From assembly GCF_901709675.1 (NCBI RefSeq), contig NC_051095.1:12973456-13037455 (forward strand): 64,000 nt of DNA. Direction: 5' to 3'. The position numbers and the translations under genes are program-made. Origin of the DNA: Syngnathus acus (lineage: Eukaryota; Chordata; Actinopteri; Syngnathiformes; Syngnathidae). The first letter of the stretch is position 1; the number at the start of each line of letters is the position of its first letter. Under the pieces are notes generated by a model. That model saw only the letters and a program-made list of their open reading frames with translations, was not told the origin of the DNA and did not search any database. Shown here piece after piece: positions 1-12,836 of the stretch.

Positions 1-3000
1 GTTGCTTGTTAAATGAGTTGAGGTCACTTTCCCCAAGACTTAAATAAGGAAAGTCAGCTTTGTGAACCACTACACGACCAACAGCGATGTACTGCAACAG
101 TGAAAACTCATTTGTCCAGTTTTATGAAAATAGGTTATCCGTTTTTACATAATCCTCAGGAACAAACAAACTGACTAATGATGCTCAGCTTTCTGTCGCC
201 AAAAACACCCACCATAATAAACAAATTAGATATCCAACAGACTTATACGTAACTTTGCTATCAAGTGAATTATTCATACAGGAAACACTAATTGTGCCCT
301 CTGTGGGGAGTGCCATTACACAAGCCAGAAACTACTTAAAATGCATCTTTTTCTTCAGCTGTTCAAGAGCAAACAACTCCACGATACATAACGTGCCTAC
401 TTGTAAACAAGAATGATGTTGTGGGAATGGCGTCGATTTATATTGACCACTGAGGTAAATTAAACTTCACAACTGTAGGGGGAGCCCCGGAGCAATACAC
501 CCACTTATCCCTTACTGCTACTTTACCGCTAGATTCCAGTCTTAACTAAAACAACCATTTAATGTGTGAGCTCCAGTATTTGCTCCCCATAAAGTTCACA
601 AAACCCACAAGTGTAGTAAAGGAGGAACACACCTTCAAACCCGCACTCGCACTCGGGTGTTTAATATTGTTGTTGCCGATTGAACGTTTGCATGCAAAGA
701 AGGATTTAATGCTTCACGGTGGAGACACTAGGAAACGTTACACTCTTGGAATAATAAAGCTAATTTATTTGAAGCATTATTGGGTAATTAAACCAAACAT
801 ATTAGAAATTGATGGCAGGTTTTAGAGCCTGTTTTACATAGCCGTGGTCAGGGTGGAATCATTAGCATCTCATCAGAGCAGATTTTCCTCACACCTGATG
901 GAAGCTGACGTCAGCTTTGGCACATGAGGAAAAGTGATTTGTCGAGCTAACTTCAAATTGGCTTTCATCTTCTGCGTACGGCTGTCAAACTATGGCTAAG
1001 TGTTGAAAATGCTCCTTGCGCACTCAAGTCTGAAGTTGCAACATGCAAATTGACTTTTCATAAAAGAGCCAAGCGGGAGACGCTTTGATAGGCCGCCTCA
1101 ACCTGCTCCTCTAATGAAGAACATTTGGTGTGCTAATAGACAAGAACCACCAAAGACCAGAATCTGGCATGTTTTTCTAAATAATTCAAACTGACCAATG
1201 AGGCACACTTGGCTTGTCAAAGTCGACAAATTAGCTTCGGTATTAATCGATTCAAGTTGCTTCCCAGTGTCAGGTAACGAGCAGCTTGTCATTCTCTATA
1301 TCCGTTGAATTATTCCACTCAGCTTTATTTTCCTTCTTTTCTACGTTTCCATAATGCATGACGGAAAAGCCAATAAATAGTGGCAGAATGCGAAGGAGCG
1401 CTGCTTTTAATGCAATGTTTGCTTCGTGTCAAGACTCACAATCATCCTGCTGCAGTGCTGCGCTGCTAACTGTCGGGGAGTGAACGAGGAAATCATCAGC
1501 GCCATAAGACACGAGATATTTGTCCTCTGAAATGAATAGAGTGTTTTTAAAGGTTCTTGTTGTTGTAGAAGGTGTTAAAAAGCGGTGAAAGCAAATGACT
1601 GACCTTGCATTTTCTATTGTGAGGGTATTCAATACAAACATTCCCTATATGAATGGATCTACAATATTTTCATACTATGGTGCCTGGGAATGTTTATTTA
1701 CATGCTTCTATCAGGAGTAAAGCAGACAAATCATTTTTGATAATGAAACACTACATGTTTGTTTTAAATTGTTTTTCCACAAAAAATATTTAGTAGTTAT
1801 ATATTTTTAGTAGTATATTTAGTAGTAAAATATATCTGTAAACATATTGTAATTTATTACTCTACGTATGTATCATATGTTCTCTCTAATATAAAACTGT
1901 TTTTATTTTTTATTTTTTTCGTCTACCATGTGATCTAATAAATAAATAAACATGACCTGCATTCAATGGTTGATAGGTTAAGTTAAAATGTTAATTTTTT
2001 AAAATAAGAATAAAAATGCAATAATGATTAAATAATAATAATAATGAATAATGAAAAACTACATGAACGTTTATCACAAGTTTTTAATTTATAATTTAAA
2101 AAAGATTACAAGACTGCTTTTCAACATTTTTTAAAATATATGATATAACATTTTATCTAATTAAAAATAGAATGTAGCGTTTTTTTTATATTTGAAAAGT
2201 TTGATTGAAAAAAACTGTTATATTTTTTCAATTTATGACCGTTAAAAAATTGTTGCAAGGTATCATTCTACTTTTTAACATTTTTTTCAAAAAAAAAGAT
2301 GCAAGCCTGTGCATATTTTGCCTCTTCCTTGCACCTTCCTTTATGTCCTCAGTGGAAAACATTTGGACATCCCGGATATTCAGCAACACATATTGTATAT
2401 TTACAACATATTACAACATTCGTCAATCACTAAAGAGTAGATCTAAGAGGTTGCTTTATATTTCTTAATCATTTTCGGGGACACGGTTGTGTTTTCCCTG
2501 CATTGAATAAATCCACTTTAAAAGCTTTCTGTCCAATTCCTCTCGCCACCAATGAGTCACGCTCTATTCCAGTTAACTCGACTGATTGACTGAATGCATA
2601 CGGCAGCACTTTTCCTATTAAACTCCCAACTCAGCTTTACAGATGCCATATCTGCAGTGTATGTTGTGGAATAAACTAGATAGTCGACTACAACGCACGG
2701 GAGTCGATTTCCTATGAAAAGGAGAAATAGCCTCATGGGTATTAGTGCAGAGGACCCACGTGGGATGTTGCCCTGCTATATCACAAAACATCATTTGCAC
2801 CCTCACTTTTTTTTTTTTCCACGGGATGCTTACTGACAGTAATCCGCTTACGTCAGAGCGGCAGTCGCCAATGCACTTTTCAGCTAATTATCAATAATGG
2901 GAGAGTAAAAACATAAAGCTAATTCAAACCACAGCTCACGCCGATTAGGCCACGCCTCCGAAAGATACATTCACAAACACAGACAATAGAATATGCTCAC

Positions 3001-3234
3001 TATTTTATGCTTGTGTCACTGCATTTACAGTTTGTTTTGATAAATTATAGTAATGTTTTTAAAGTGAATGTAAAAAACTATATTTTATGTTTTATGTTTT
3101 AGTAGGATGGATGCGAGAAAACAATGTCACAGTGCCTTTTATAACACAGGCCCTCATTTGAGGAAATATGATGCGCAGTATATTTTTGAAAGAGTCTATG
3201 TGTTCTGCTCTTGCATGTGTGTGTGCGTGTGCAG
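1..3234 (+). other. Probable ccdc88b intron, no exon recognised
   Basis: The first recognised exon begins at 3235 in phase 0, so this stretch is most simply the upstream intron of the CCDC88-family gene. Positions 1740-2320 are very AT-rich, with (AAT)n near 2030-2050. No open frame here resembles the coiled coil expected upstream, and no repeat family was recognised. An unrecognised short exon cannot be excluded. Confidence 0.5.
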
Positions 3235-3380
3235 CTACTGACCCAGCTGAAGGGCAACATGGAAGAGGAAAACCGCCATTTAGCCGAGCAGAACCGCAGT
3301 CTGCTGAGCGAGAACCGGGCCTTACTGGAGCAAAGCCTGGAACGCCGTGACCAGCACTATACGCAGCAGAAAGAATATCA
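3235..3380 (+). CDS. ccdc88b: ccdc88b exon a (coiled-coil end)
   Basis: This is a 146-bp exon in phase 0 that ends after two bases of a Gln codon. It is preceded by a TG-rich tract ending gtgcag and followed by gtgagtgc. It encodes LLTQLKGNMEEENRHLAEQN and then a further leucine-zipper-like stretch, SLLSENRALLEQSLERRDQ. The LLTQLKGN-type motif is nearly invariant in Girdin and Daple. The donor runs directly into a CA/CG dinucleotide tract (3397-3433). Confidence 0.92.
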
Positions 3381-6300
3381 GTGAGTGCACGTACACACAA
3401 GCACACACAAACGCGCGCGCACACACACACACGTACTCAGAGCTGACAGGAGAGGATCAAGTGGATTGAAAAGTAAATCAGGTCTTGTTACTTGGGCTGC
3501 CGGGCTTTTTAACAGGATTGATAGAATTAAAGCTACAAGCAGGAGCAAATAGTACATAATGCATGTGAGGAGATGTGTGACTAGGTGTGTGTTTGTATGT
3601 GGCACAGACAACATGTGTGGAGCTCTGTGTGTGTGAGGAAACTGTTTGACAGTCCAACAGCCCCCAGCGGTGGTGCTTTTAAATGTTAAACAGACTGGTT
3701 GCAGATTATCCAGAACTAATAGCAATCATGCAGGGCTGCTTCACCCTTTAAGACTAATGAGTCACATTGCTCCCAAATTGCATCATTTTTCCAGCAGTGG
3801 TTATTTTTATTCAAATTGAATTTTGTTCTATAAGTTTGCAAAGCAATACTGTGGCAAATCCAAAGTTTCGCAGTAGACAGTGTCAAACCATCCATGCACG
3901 CACACTCACACCTAGAGGCAATTTGGAGTGCTCAATTGGCCTGCCAAGCATGTTTTTGGGAGGAAACTGGAGTGCCCGGAGAAAACCCACGCGGGCACGG
4001 GGAGAACATGCAAACTCCATACAAGGAGGGTCGGAGATGGAATCGAACTGGCACCCTACTAACTGTGAGGCGGACGTGCTAACCAGTGAAACAACGAGCC
4101 CCCCATTGTCAAACTTCATTGACAAAAACCTTGTTAAAAGGTTTCCAGGAGCTTCAATCAAAACTACTCTTTTTTTTTTCTCGGAAAAACCTATTTGATA
4201 GCACTTTGGTTTTGGACCAGGATGAATGGATGGATGAAATGGCAAACAGTTGTGTTCATTTTAAAAGAGAACCTCCATCACCCATGACATCCGCTATTAG
4301 AAAAGCAATTTAATAGCAATCATCCACAGAAATATATTCAGTAGTCACCCACACAGATGACAAATTAATTTCTCGGAAATAATAAAAAGAGCCAAAGACA
4401 GTTCCATTATAAAATGAAACTGCGTGATGATTTGTTTTCTTATGAAATCACACTTCCCTCTGAAATTATTGGAACAACCATTCCCTTATTTGGGCTGCAG
4501 ATTTAAAACATCAAGGTTTAACATTATAAGATGGAAAATCTGACAGGCAATTTAACAGTTTTGTCTTGAGAGACAATACAATGCATTTTGGTAGTGAACA
4601 TTAAATGTCACCCATTAATGCTAACCAGTGACGCCAGTAACACGTTACTCAATCACGACTGCCATTTCAAGTAACTAATAATCTGATTAAAGTTACTATT
4701 CAAAGATTTGATCTGTTATGTTGTGGTAAAACAAGGTTGGCAAAATTACAACTGTAGATTGTCTATCTTTAGGAAAGACAATGGCAGACATACGATGTTT
4801 TTTTTTATTCTATTTTTTTAATAGAAAGATTGATACATCACTCGTTGTGGACTATTCATTCGACACAATTTATAGCGTTAAATGAATGGTTAATCTCTTA
4901 TTGACCCGGTTTGGGTTATTTTTTTAGATAATAATTTTTCAAATAATGCTGCCATCTAAGAAATGTACCAGTTCCAGATGCAAAGATAAAAAAGCAAAAA
5001 CAAAGGAATTGTTTGTGTGGAAACCAAGTTTGCAGCTCAGTGAGCGTTTTGGGGACGAAATAGCACCGCTCTGGAGATCACTTGGAAAAGGTTTTTCTTA
5101 TTTTTCTTCCTCGTAGCAGACCAGCAGAGTGTGCTTCATCTTCTGGGAAAAATGAGAGTCTATAAATGTGAACTCCCACTTAGGTTACAAGCGGCTGACA
5201 TCCCTCACAACAGAGCCGCACCACCAGCACGAGAATAAACGGGCCTCGCTACTAAACTTTAAGTTCCATTTTCAGCGCTGAAGACCGCTGACCTCTCTCA
5301 ACATGGCCGAACATCTCCGCCCACAGTCGAGCGTGGACCAGCCCGGAACGTCAGCGACTTTTTGCTTGACTATTCTTTATCCCGAGCCGTTTATCATCCA
5401 AGGCAGGTCTGCAGTTGCAGGCTATTTTTCAGCCTTTTTCTCGTCTGCTCTGTGCGCGCCTGAAACCTTGATCAGCAGCACAATGGCGACTTTTATCGTG
5501 TTCTCCCGGCTTAAAAAAAAGCACAAAGTCATTTGATGGAGGTGATTGCTAGAATATTGTCAATAGATGTATGAAATGCGGTGCCGTTCTTTGTGCTGTC
5601 CTTCAGGGAGAAGCTGAGCGAACTCCGTCGGGAGAAGCAGAAGCTGGTGGAGAAGATTATGGACCAATACAGAGTCCTGGAGCCCAACGTGCAACCTCCG
5701 CCTTGGAAGGCCAAGTACGAACACAATCCATCTGTCATTGGTTGAAAACTAAACTAAGTTTAAAGCAATATTTCAGGCATCATATTAGGCCTTCACTGTG
5801 CACTCTTGTGTCGTCAAAGGAAATCTAACTGGATTGCAGACCGCATGAAAAAGCTCATCAAACCCCGTGGCGGAGCGCGGGAGGGGCGCAGCCACATCAC
5901 GGCCGCCGGCAGCGTGGAGAACCTGGCCGACAGAGCCCAATTCACATCCGACACGCCTCAGCGTGGTGAGGGCCGCGCACCCTGGCGCTCTGTCTGCCTT
6001 TTGCAAGGATATTCTAACACGCTCGTCTCCGTCAAGCGAGGCCACGGGCATGCATAGACATCACCTCATGACTAGCAAGTGAGCTCGGCACCCATAGGGC
6101 TCCTTTCTCCTCATATCTTTCCCTTGTGTGGTCGTCTTTTTGCTGCGGCCAGGCGAGCATTCGTAGCACTTCATTCCTCTCTTTAAGCACTCTGAATGCG
6201 CAACATGTCGTCATTATTCCGATGGAAAGGACGAGTTCACACCTGATTTCCTCCGCTTAGTATCTGCGCTGTAAATGCTTGCCTGCTTGGTAGTTCTCAT

Positions 6301-9300
6301 TCGTTTTGTCTGCAGTATTGTAAGATGACTTCATACCCACTTCGACATGTTGTGCAAGAGCAATACGATGAAGAGCACTGCTTCTCCTGTGGGGCACTGG
6401 TTAGCATGTCCACCTCACAGTTCAGAGGTTGTGTGTTCAATTCTGGCTCTGTGGAGTTTGCATGTTCTCCCCGTACCTGCGTGGGTTTCCTCCCACATTC
6501 CAGGAAACCTTACATTACATTTCTAATCAATTGAAATGATTATATTTCAAGTCTTATGTTGGAAAGCAGGGTCAAATGTGCTTTCATGACAGCTTAAATG
6601 ATTCATTCATTTTTAAATAAGTATTTGTTAAATAGCCAATCAGATGGCCACATGCTTCAACCTCCCGAGATGTTTTAATATCTGCATCAAAAGAATGCCA
6701 CTTGCTTTTTAGTCACAGTGAGAGCTCTCCTGCCTGTAAGAATAATAGCATGATCAATTTGATCCGAAATGGCCTCGGTCCAAACTTGGCAATTAACGCA
6801 ATGAGCAAAGAAGCTCCCTTAAGGCTCTAATAGCAGCAGTTAAGTCTGCCTTTGATAAGCCCAGACGCTTCTCTCTTTGTATAAATAAACCTCCGCTGAG
6901 ATCAATGTTCAATTTATTATTAGCTTCTAATGCTTTAATCTTTACCTCCTCAACTGTGTTTGCACTTCACTTCTTATATGAATGAATGAATGAATGCAGC
7001 GCTTTCAAAAGGCAATGTATCAAATTCCCCCTTGGATTACATCGCTTCCACATTCCGTTGTCTGGGAGGAGTAAACATTGAATGACACAGGGCAGTTGCG
7101 ATACACCAAAAGTCACATCGAAAACCTTCATTCATTTTGAATTATTGGATCGGATGCTATTGTTATGCCTTGCCTGGTAGTCATTTTCAGACGCCTCATG
7201 AATCATAGCAACGGTAACTAGATGCAAATTATTTGAATTCAGTGCAATCTCATTTTAATTATAGAACGGGATAATCTTAACAGAGTTTAGAAGGGCATTT
7301 TTCATGTTGCATGGGTTCTGTAGTACTTCACACGATCATTAAGAATCCCCTTATGAGCGAGTGTGCTTAGTGGCAGAATAAACTCTTGAGAGGAGGGAGG
7401 GAAAAACTTTCTTAAGTAGAGCTGGACTCTGGGGGGCTTCTACTGAAGACTATAAGAGAGAAGAAAGAAAGCATTATATTCAACGCATTTTTCAAACAGA
7501 TGTACGTATACTTGGCAGCCCCTTTATTAGGTACAACTGCACAGTCTAAGGGGAACCATTATCAGAGCTGTGTCAAAAATGGTCCTTTGGAAAGTCAAAA
7601 ATGCTATTTTGGGTTGACACTATGCACTAATTAGTATTATCATTATTTAGAAATTGTTGTTATAGATTGCAGTGGTGGTTTCATGACATTTTGTAAGTGG
7701 GAAACTTACACTCTAAATAATGCTGGCTGGGTAGCTATAGATTTGGAGCATTTACTTTTACCTGAGGTTGGATGAATTATTTTGACCCATCTGATAGGAA
7801 TCAACTCCAATAATGAGGTGCGACCTCTCTGACAGCGTAAATCAGACCGGAGCATTATTATCTTAAAAATGGCAGCTGTTCATACATAGTCAAAAATAAA
7901 CTTTTTCTTCATTATGAAATCGCATCGTAAAATATGATTTTTATAAAACTCATTTCAAAGATTGTTTTGAAACAACATGTCATTGCGTGTCCTCCAGAAT
8001 CAGAATCAGAAACTAATTAAATATCTTCCGCAATAATAATGGTTGCAGCAGTAACAATAGTGTCGGCGGGAGGCAGTACCCGAGTTAGTACTATGTAATA
8101 TTGAGGTATGTTTGTGCAAATACGCAGAGGGAAGAGAGGCAACAGCAGCTCATTGCATCATGGGAAATCACCCAGTAGATTTTGCATAACAAGGCATGAG
8201 TCACACAATGGCAAAGACTTCTTACCGCAGCCTTGGAATATGGATTTGCAAGACTGCACTCTGCTTGCGACAAATGCATGCATTTGACATTTTTAAGACC
8301 AGATGAAACTTTTGCCATATGATGTGTAATACTATATGGGTGCATGGAAATGTCATACTAAATGCGTATAAGATTACGGCATAATATATGCATAATATAT
8401 GCTCCTAGGCCAGGATGTCAACCACATTGTAGTTATGATTTCCATTTAAGGACTGTTGTGATAACCATATACAGGAAATGTATCATCACATATCACTACA
8501 TCACATATCAATACATTCAGCAGTGTTTCCAAACCTTCAAGGATCTAAGCCACCTAATTTATTTTAGAGACTGTCATGCAGCACAAAAAGTGAATACGCA
8601 ACATAATTGTCATCTAGCCTAAAAGCTTTTTATTGTTGTGCCAGTCACTATTTGTTGCTAGCATAGATAGATGAAAAAAGATACATTATTTGCAGTAGAT
8701 AAGTAATGTTTCAGAATCAGAATCAGCTAAGAAGCCTAAGAAATGAATTTGTGCCATGACACAGAATTGCCACATTGGATTTGTTATTTGCTTATCAACT
8801 TTTAGTTAGAAACAATGCATTGAATGTCAAATCATAAGTCGGGGAATAGGAAACGATTGTCCAGATATGATTAGAGGGATTTTAAAACAGTTTAAAGTGA
8901 AGAAAATTGCAACTATAATACAGATCTCCAGCCAAAATAGAAAGAACAAATCCACTTGGGAAGAAACACAAATGTGTTTCTACACCCACATTTCTCTCGT
9001 GGGCCACCCAAATGAATGTGATGGGTCAGACATGCCTTGAGTTTGACCCCATATTTTATCATTGCTGATGAAGAATTGAATAATATACGAAAGCTGCAGG
9101 TTATCTGGGATCAACATGTTTTATGCATTGTAATGATTATGTATAAAGTACATAATACAATTTTCCTCACATTTTGCAGATCCTTGCAGTGCGCCGGGTT
9201 CTCCATGTCCCTCGAGAATTTCTTCTCCCACTAATCTGGTCCCACGCTCCGGCTCCGGGGGTCGTCGTAAACTGGGATCCCGTCACGGTTGGGGTTTGAC

Positions 9301-9611
9301 CAGAGGTGGCGCCGGAGTTTCTCAATCCTTCAGTCCAGGCGACCAAAAGACCCCGCCTCGCCTCCGCCTGCTTTCCGGTCAGAACACCTCCGCGGTCGTC
9401 TGGGAGAGAGAGAGCGTCGAAACAAGCGCACTCCAGCAGGCAGCGGAGGCCAAAGTGAGCAATCAGGAGAGCCCTGAGGAGGAGACAAATGGAGGTGAGA
9501 AGTGTGAGGGACACAAGATGATGCTAAGAAGTGATGAATGGTCAGAGATTATGCATTATTTATGTAAGTCTTTTCCATTTTACAGGTCAACGTTCCAGCA
9601 ATGACACATGA
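3235..9611 (+). CDS. ccdc88b: CCDC88B-like (Girdin/Daple family) protein, C-terminal 246 residues, five exons
   Basis: Joined exons 3235-3380, 5607-5714, 5820-5965, 9180-9494 and 9586-9611 give 741 bp, or 246 residues plus TGA. All junctions are AG/GT and the phases agree. The first part is the end of the family's long coiled coil (LLTQLKGNMEEENRHL, then EKIMDQYRVLEP). The next part is the basic segment KKSNWIADRMKKLIKPR, followed by SVENLAD. The tail contains RRKLGSR, SQSFSPGD and VVWERESVET. The family consists of HOOK-related microtubule/cytoskeletal scaffold proteins. The MDQYRVLEP, SFSPGD and tryptophan-plus-SxET signatures match mammalian CCDC88B better than Girdin or Daple, from memory of the family. 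Human CCDC88B lies near MACROD1, which also occurs here, downstream and convergent. The 5' part of the gene lies outside the window. The family assignment is firm and the paralogue choice slightly less so. Confidence 0.86.
3397..3433 (+). repeat. CA/CG microsatellite at ccdc88b donor
   Basis: This alternating purine-pyrimidine tract (acacaagcacacacaaacgc, then gcgcgcac and CA units) begins 16 bp after the splice donor at 3381. The acceptor of the same exon is TG-rich. Confidence 0.9.
3887..4104 (-). mobile_element. tRNA-derived SINE copy 1
   Basis: Read on the minus strand, this begins with a tRNA-like head: an A-box-like tggttagcacgtccgcctca and a B-box-like ccagttcgattcc (4039-4052). A conserved body follows, including gtttgcatgttctccccgtg and gggttttctccgggcactcc. 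The 3' tail is truncated near catccatgcacg. Confidence 0.85.
4628..4705. mobile_element. Decayed 'acgttactcaatcac' hAT-like repeat
   Basis: The words cagtaacacgttactcaatc, aagtaactaataatctgatt and aaagttacta recall the CGTTACT-rich fish hAT repeat. It is heavily decayed. Confidence 0.4.
5607..5714 (+). CDS. ccdc88b: ccdc88b exon b (EKIMDQY segment)
   Basis: This 108-bp exon starts after cttcag and stops before gtacga. It encodes EKLSELRREKQKLVEKIMDQ and then YRVLEPNVQPPPWKA. The KIMDQY motif is the family hallmark at the end of the coiled coil. The YRVLEP variant, in place of the YKFYDP of Girdin and Daple, is the main sequence reason for choosing CCDC88B. Confidence 0.92.
5820..5965 (+). 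CDS. ccdc88b: ccdc88b exon c (basic linker)
   Basis: This 146-bp exon follows a short 105-bp intron whose acceptor is tcaaag. The first base completes a Lys codon, giving KKSNWIADRMKKLIKPRGG and then SHITAAGSVENLADRAQF. The exon ends CGT G before gtgagg. Girdin and Daple have a comparable NWI...KLIK(S/P)K basic segment at the same place. Confidence 0.9.
5966..9179 (+). other. ccdc88b intron
   Basis: This 3.2-kb intron holds a SINE fragment (6387-6509), a (GAAT)n run (6979-6996), a short match to a fish repeat beginning CCCTTTATTAGGTAC (7517-7545), and two CAGAATCAGAATCAG words (7998 and 8713) typical of decayed LINE tails. No further exon was seen. Confidence 0.65.
6387..6509 (+). mobile_element. 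SINE copy 2 (head and body fragment)
   Basis: Head ggggcactggttagcatgtc, B-box-like tgtgttcaattctggctc, body gtttgcatgttctccccgta, ending near ccacattccaggaaacct. The tail is missing. Confidence 0.8.
9180..9494 (+). CDS. ccdc88b: ccdc88b exon d (Ser/Pro-rich tail)
   Basis: This 315-bp exon follows the acceptor attttgcag after a 3.2-kb intron and ends before gtgaga. It encodes a low-complexity Ser/Pro/Gly/Arg tail that includes RRKLGSRHGWG, SQSFSPGDQKTPP, SAVVWERESVETSALQQ and an acidic end, ESPEEETNG. The order RRKL, SFSPGD, W-(N/R)-S-x-ET matches the mammalian CCDC88B C-terminus. Confidence 0.85.
9586..9611 (+). CDS. ccdc88b: ccdc88b terminal coding exon
   Basis: After a 91-bp intron ending tttacag, this short exon adds GQRSSNDT and the stop TGA at 9609-9611. 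If the intron is retained, the frame stays open and would add 36 different residues, ending at a TGA at 9602-9604. The terminus is therefore sensitive to this splice. The spliced form is preferred because both splice sites are good. Confidence 0.7.
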
Positions 9612-9705
9612 AAATGATTCACGGACTGACTCAACTCCCTTTATTTCTATTTAACAAGTTGCACTTACAGATTGTTTTCAGGCATTTGTTCGATTTACTG
9701 TTTTG

Positions 9706-9711
9706 AATAAA
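9706..9711 (+). promoter_or_regulatory. ccdc88b: Poly(A) signal AATAAA of ccdc88b
   Basis: A canonical AATAAA lies about 95 bp after the TGA, followed by a T-rich stretch. It gives a compact 3' UTR, and the transcript probably ends near 9725-9740. Confidence 0.65.
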
Positions 9712-12700
9712 TATTCTTCACTGTATTTTAAATATAAGTACAAAGAAATCCAGCTCACTGAAAATGGTATTCATTTTTGTCCTTTTAAATTAATACCATA
9801 CATTTTAACATTACAGTATTTTGCTATCTATCAGTTATCCAGCCACCAGCAACATTTTCTTACAAATATTTCAATACATTCCCAACAAAATGTAGTTGTA
9901 GACCAAAAAAATGGTAGTGTGATTGAAAAAAAAAGACAGTATATAAAGTGGTATAATATTGTTTTCCATGCATTTTGAAGTTCCTTTTCATGTTTAATTC
10001 GCCCTACATACAAGAGCCAATCATGGTGGTTTGGCGACCAAGAAGCCTAAGTGCACAAAGAGCATCTTGGTCTTTGTCAAGCGTTTCGTAGTGTTGCCAA
10101 GCAGTGAAAGCGTTCAAGTGGAGGAGACGAGTACTTATGCCACGCATGCACTGAGTCATCTCATCCGCAATAAACATTTATAGGATTACCTCAAATGTAT
10201 CGGCTGCTCCCCCTGATTGATCTGTTGGATTACTTCAAGGTAAAAAGGAGAAGTTTATTAGAGCTCAGGTGCTCACTCATAATGGGCAATATTCATTTGG
10301 AAACGAGGAGAAATGAAGCTCTGCGAAAGCGATGCTTTGAATAAAGGCTGTGCCGCTTAATTCAAGCGTGTCGGGCCAGGCGTTAAAGGAAAATACTTGA
10401 CATCTCCTCCTTATCTCTTTTCACGGCCTTATCTTGCTTACTGTATGAATGTGCGGTTGGATAAATGGGGAGAGACCTGGGCCATCTGGCTCACATGTGG
10501 TTCACATTAGGGCTCCTGCAAAGCCCGTCAGTGGACTAATGCTAAATGATCTAATGACTCACTTGACACAAATGGTTCCAGTGCAGAGCTGACAGATGGG
10601 GGTGGGGGGGTCATTATGGAGCTGAACCCCTGAACATGGAAGGGGGCAGTTAGCAAAGACAGACAAAGACACAGCAACGGCACTCACAATACTTCAAAAA
10701 GAAGTCAGCCACAACTCATTGCTAGATGCAGATTACACAGTACCTGCTCAAAGTCGACTGGGGTAGACCTTTGCTCACCAAAAATGAGGGCAAAAGAAAA
10801 TGGACTGTTTTTCTTTTCTAAAACGTCTGTGCTTTTAGGTGTATACGGTACAAGGGAATAGCGGACAAGCTCAGAATCCCAATCGGCTAATGACTAATGG
10901 ACTGCTAATCCACCTCATCAATTATGAAGTTGACGTGATGATGTCATTCACAACAAAGTATTCTTCTACTGAGACAAGACAAAGCTGTAGGAAGTTATTG
11001 CTTCTGTCAGTCACGCTGAGCTTTGTTATGAGTGTACACGAAAAGCTGTGTTCGTTTTCGCAGTATTCCCATTTGAAATTCCTCGCAGTGTGTCAAGAAG
11101 TTTCTCACCACCGCCGGCTGTTGTGAAGAGGAGGAGGAGGGAGATGATCAATTTTCACTTTGACCTTTGTTTATTCAGCCAACGCTCTTTGCTGAAGCAA
11201 GACGACGAGAGAGAAATCATACAATAAATAACAAAATGGGGAGAAAGTAAACAGAGGAAGTAAAAAATAACAACTACTGAAATGAGCGATTAGATGTCAT
11301 TGTTGCGTCTTGATTCCTAAAGGGATGAATGATGAATCGCAGTGCGGATCTGAAAACACGACGCCGCTTGCTTCATAACTGAGAACCTGAGGGCTGCAAC
11401 ATGATTGGCCCACATCACTCTTCCAAGCAAACTTGTCCGTGTTTTGGTGATCCTCATTATTCCCCTCTGCCCTCTTAGCCCCAGTCCTTTCCTGAGCCAT
11501 CACATTTTAATGACCGTGTCTCACTAAAGGGCCTCCGCTGAGCAAAAACCTCACTTGGGCCACTTAGCCCGCTAACTGAGCGGGCTAGGCATCATAAATA
11601 CTCGCAGCCGCATTGGATGTTTGTTAAGTCGGGCGTGTCTTTGCAGTCTGGCTCGTTTCCTTGTATCATGACAATAAAGCCTTTCTTTTCCATTGGCAAG
11701 CCAGCACACGTCATTGGGACTTGACTGTGGATTGATCAAAAAGTTGTAATTCATAGCTTGATGTCCTGGCCACTTTAGGGGGCAGGAGACAAGAGAGGCG
11801 CTGTGGTGAGGTAAATTCAGTTCTTTTGCTCGGGGCGGCGGAAAGAAGGAAGGTCAGAAGGAAGGGGGGGAAAACAACAAGTTACCCTGTGACCTCTCCT
11901 CTTCACAAAGCTGTCACAATCCAACCCACCCTGCTCTCAGCGGGCTTTTACTCAATGAGGTGAGCTCGTGCATCTATAACTTCTTCCTCCCTCACCCCGT
12001 CTCCATCCATCTCTCCATCCGCCGCACCACACCGCACCCCCGCCACAGCCTCCCTCCTTCTTCTCCCCGAGTGTATTAAGGGGCTTTGACGCACTCAGTA
12101 AAAAGCTGATTTATTCCCTCTGAGGTATCGATCGTTTTTTGCATTAAAGATTATAATTCATTACCTCGCCCCTTTTAATACATTAAACACTCAAAATAAA
12201 AATAAAACAGCCCCTCCTACCGCCACTTCCAACTAGACTGGCCGCGTCCCAAGGGTATGCGAAAACACTCACGTCGCCATGTCCTGCTTGTGGTGCTGGA
12301 ACGTCAACGTCCTCCTGAGAGGCACTCACATGAGAGCATCCATGCGAGGAAGATGACCACAGCTGCTTAATTTAGTTGCATAAAACAACGCAGAGTGATA
12401 ATTGCCTTAAGGCGTACCTGAGGAGCAGTGGGCAGCTACCAACCAAGGGACCAGACCCAGGTCTTGACTCCACCACTTGGCAACTGGAAAGAAATAACCT
12501 TTATATCAAATGAGTCAATTATTTCTCAATGTTCCACCAAGCAGTGCCTAAAAAGAAAACCCACATAGCTGAATGATATTAAAATACAACAGTATGTAAA
12601 TGGGCCCAAAAACCAGATAAATCGCATATTGAATATTATAAGGCACGCCAACATTATGCACATTGATCTTAAATGGAGGATAATTAAAAACAGCAGCTGG

Positions 12701-12797
12701 TGATTTCCATCCCCCACAAATAGGGTTAGAGTTCACAATGTAAAACATCAACAACAACAAAAAATAGTTGGGTGCAATACAGGTACTACCTGAAAAA

Positions 12798-12836
12798 TGG
12801 ATGGACAGATGGATGGATGGTTGGATGGATGGATGG
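12798..12836. repeat. (GGAT)n microsatellite
   Basis: Imperfect ATGG/GGAT tandem units. This kind of run often marks the 3' end of fish RTE/SINE copies, but no SINE body was recognised beside it. Confidence 0.8.

Larger units (their letters stand above)
3381..5606 (+). other. ccdc88b intron
   Basis: This 2.2-kb intron starts with a CA/CG microsatellite. It carries a minus-strand SINE (3887-4104) and a degraded stretch near 4628-4705 that resembles the CGTTACT-type hAT repeat of fish. The remainder has no recognisable gene. Confidence 0.7.

Noticed and set aside
4033-4104. Possible functional tRNA gene
   Set aside because: The A/B-box-like words belong to a SINE head. The cloverleaf is not preserved.
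3235-9611. ccdc88a (Girdin) or ccdc88c (Daple) instead of ccdc88b
   Set aside because: YRVLEP, SFSPGD and the short C-terminus fit CCDC88B. Girdin and Daple have much longer tails after the basic segment, and Daple ends in a PDZ-binding motif that is absent here.
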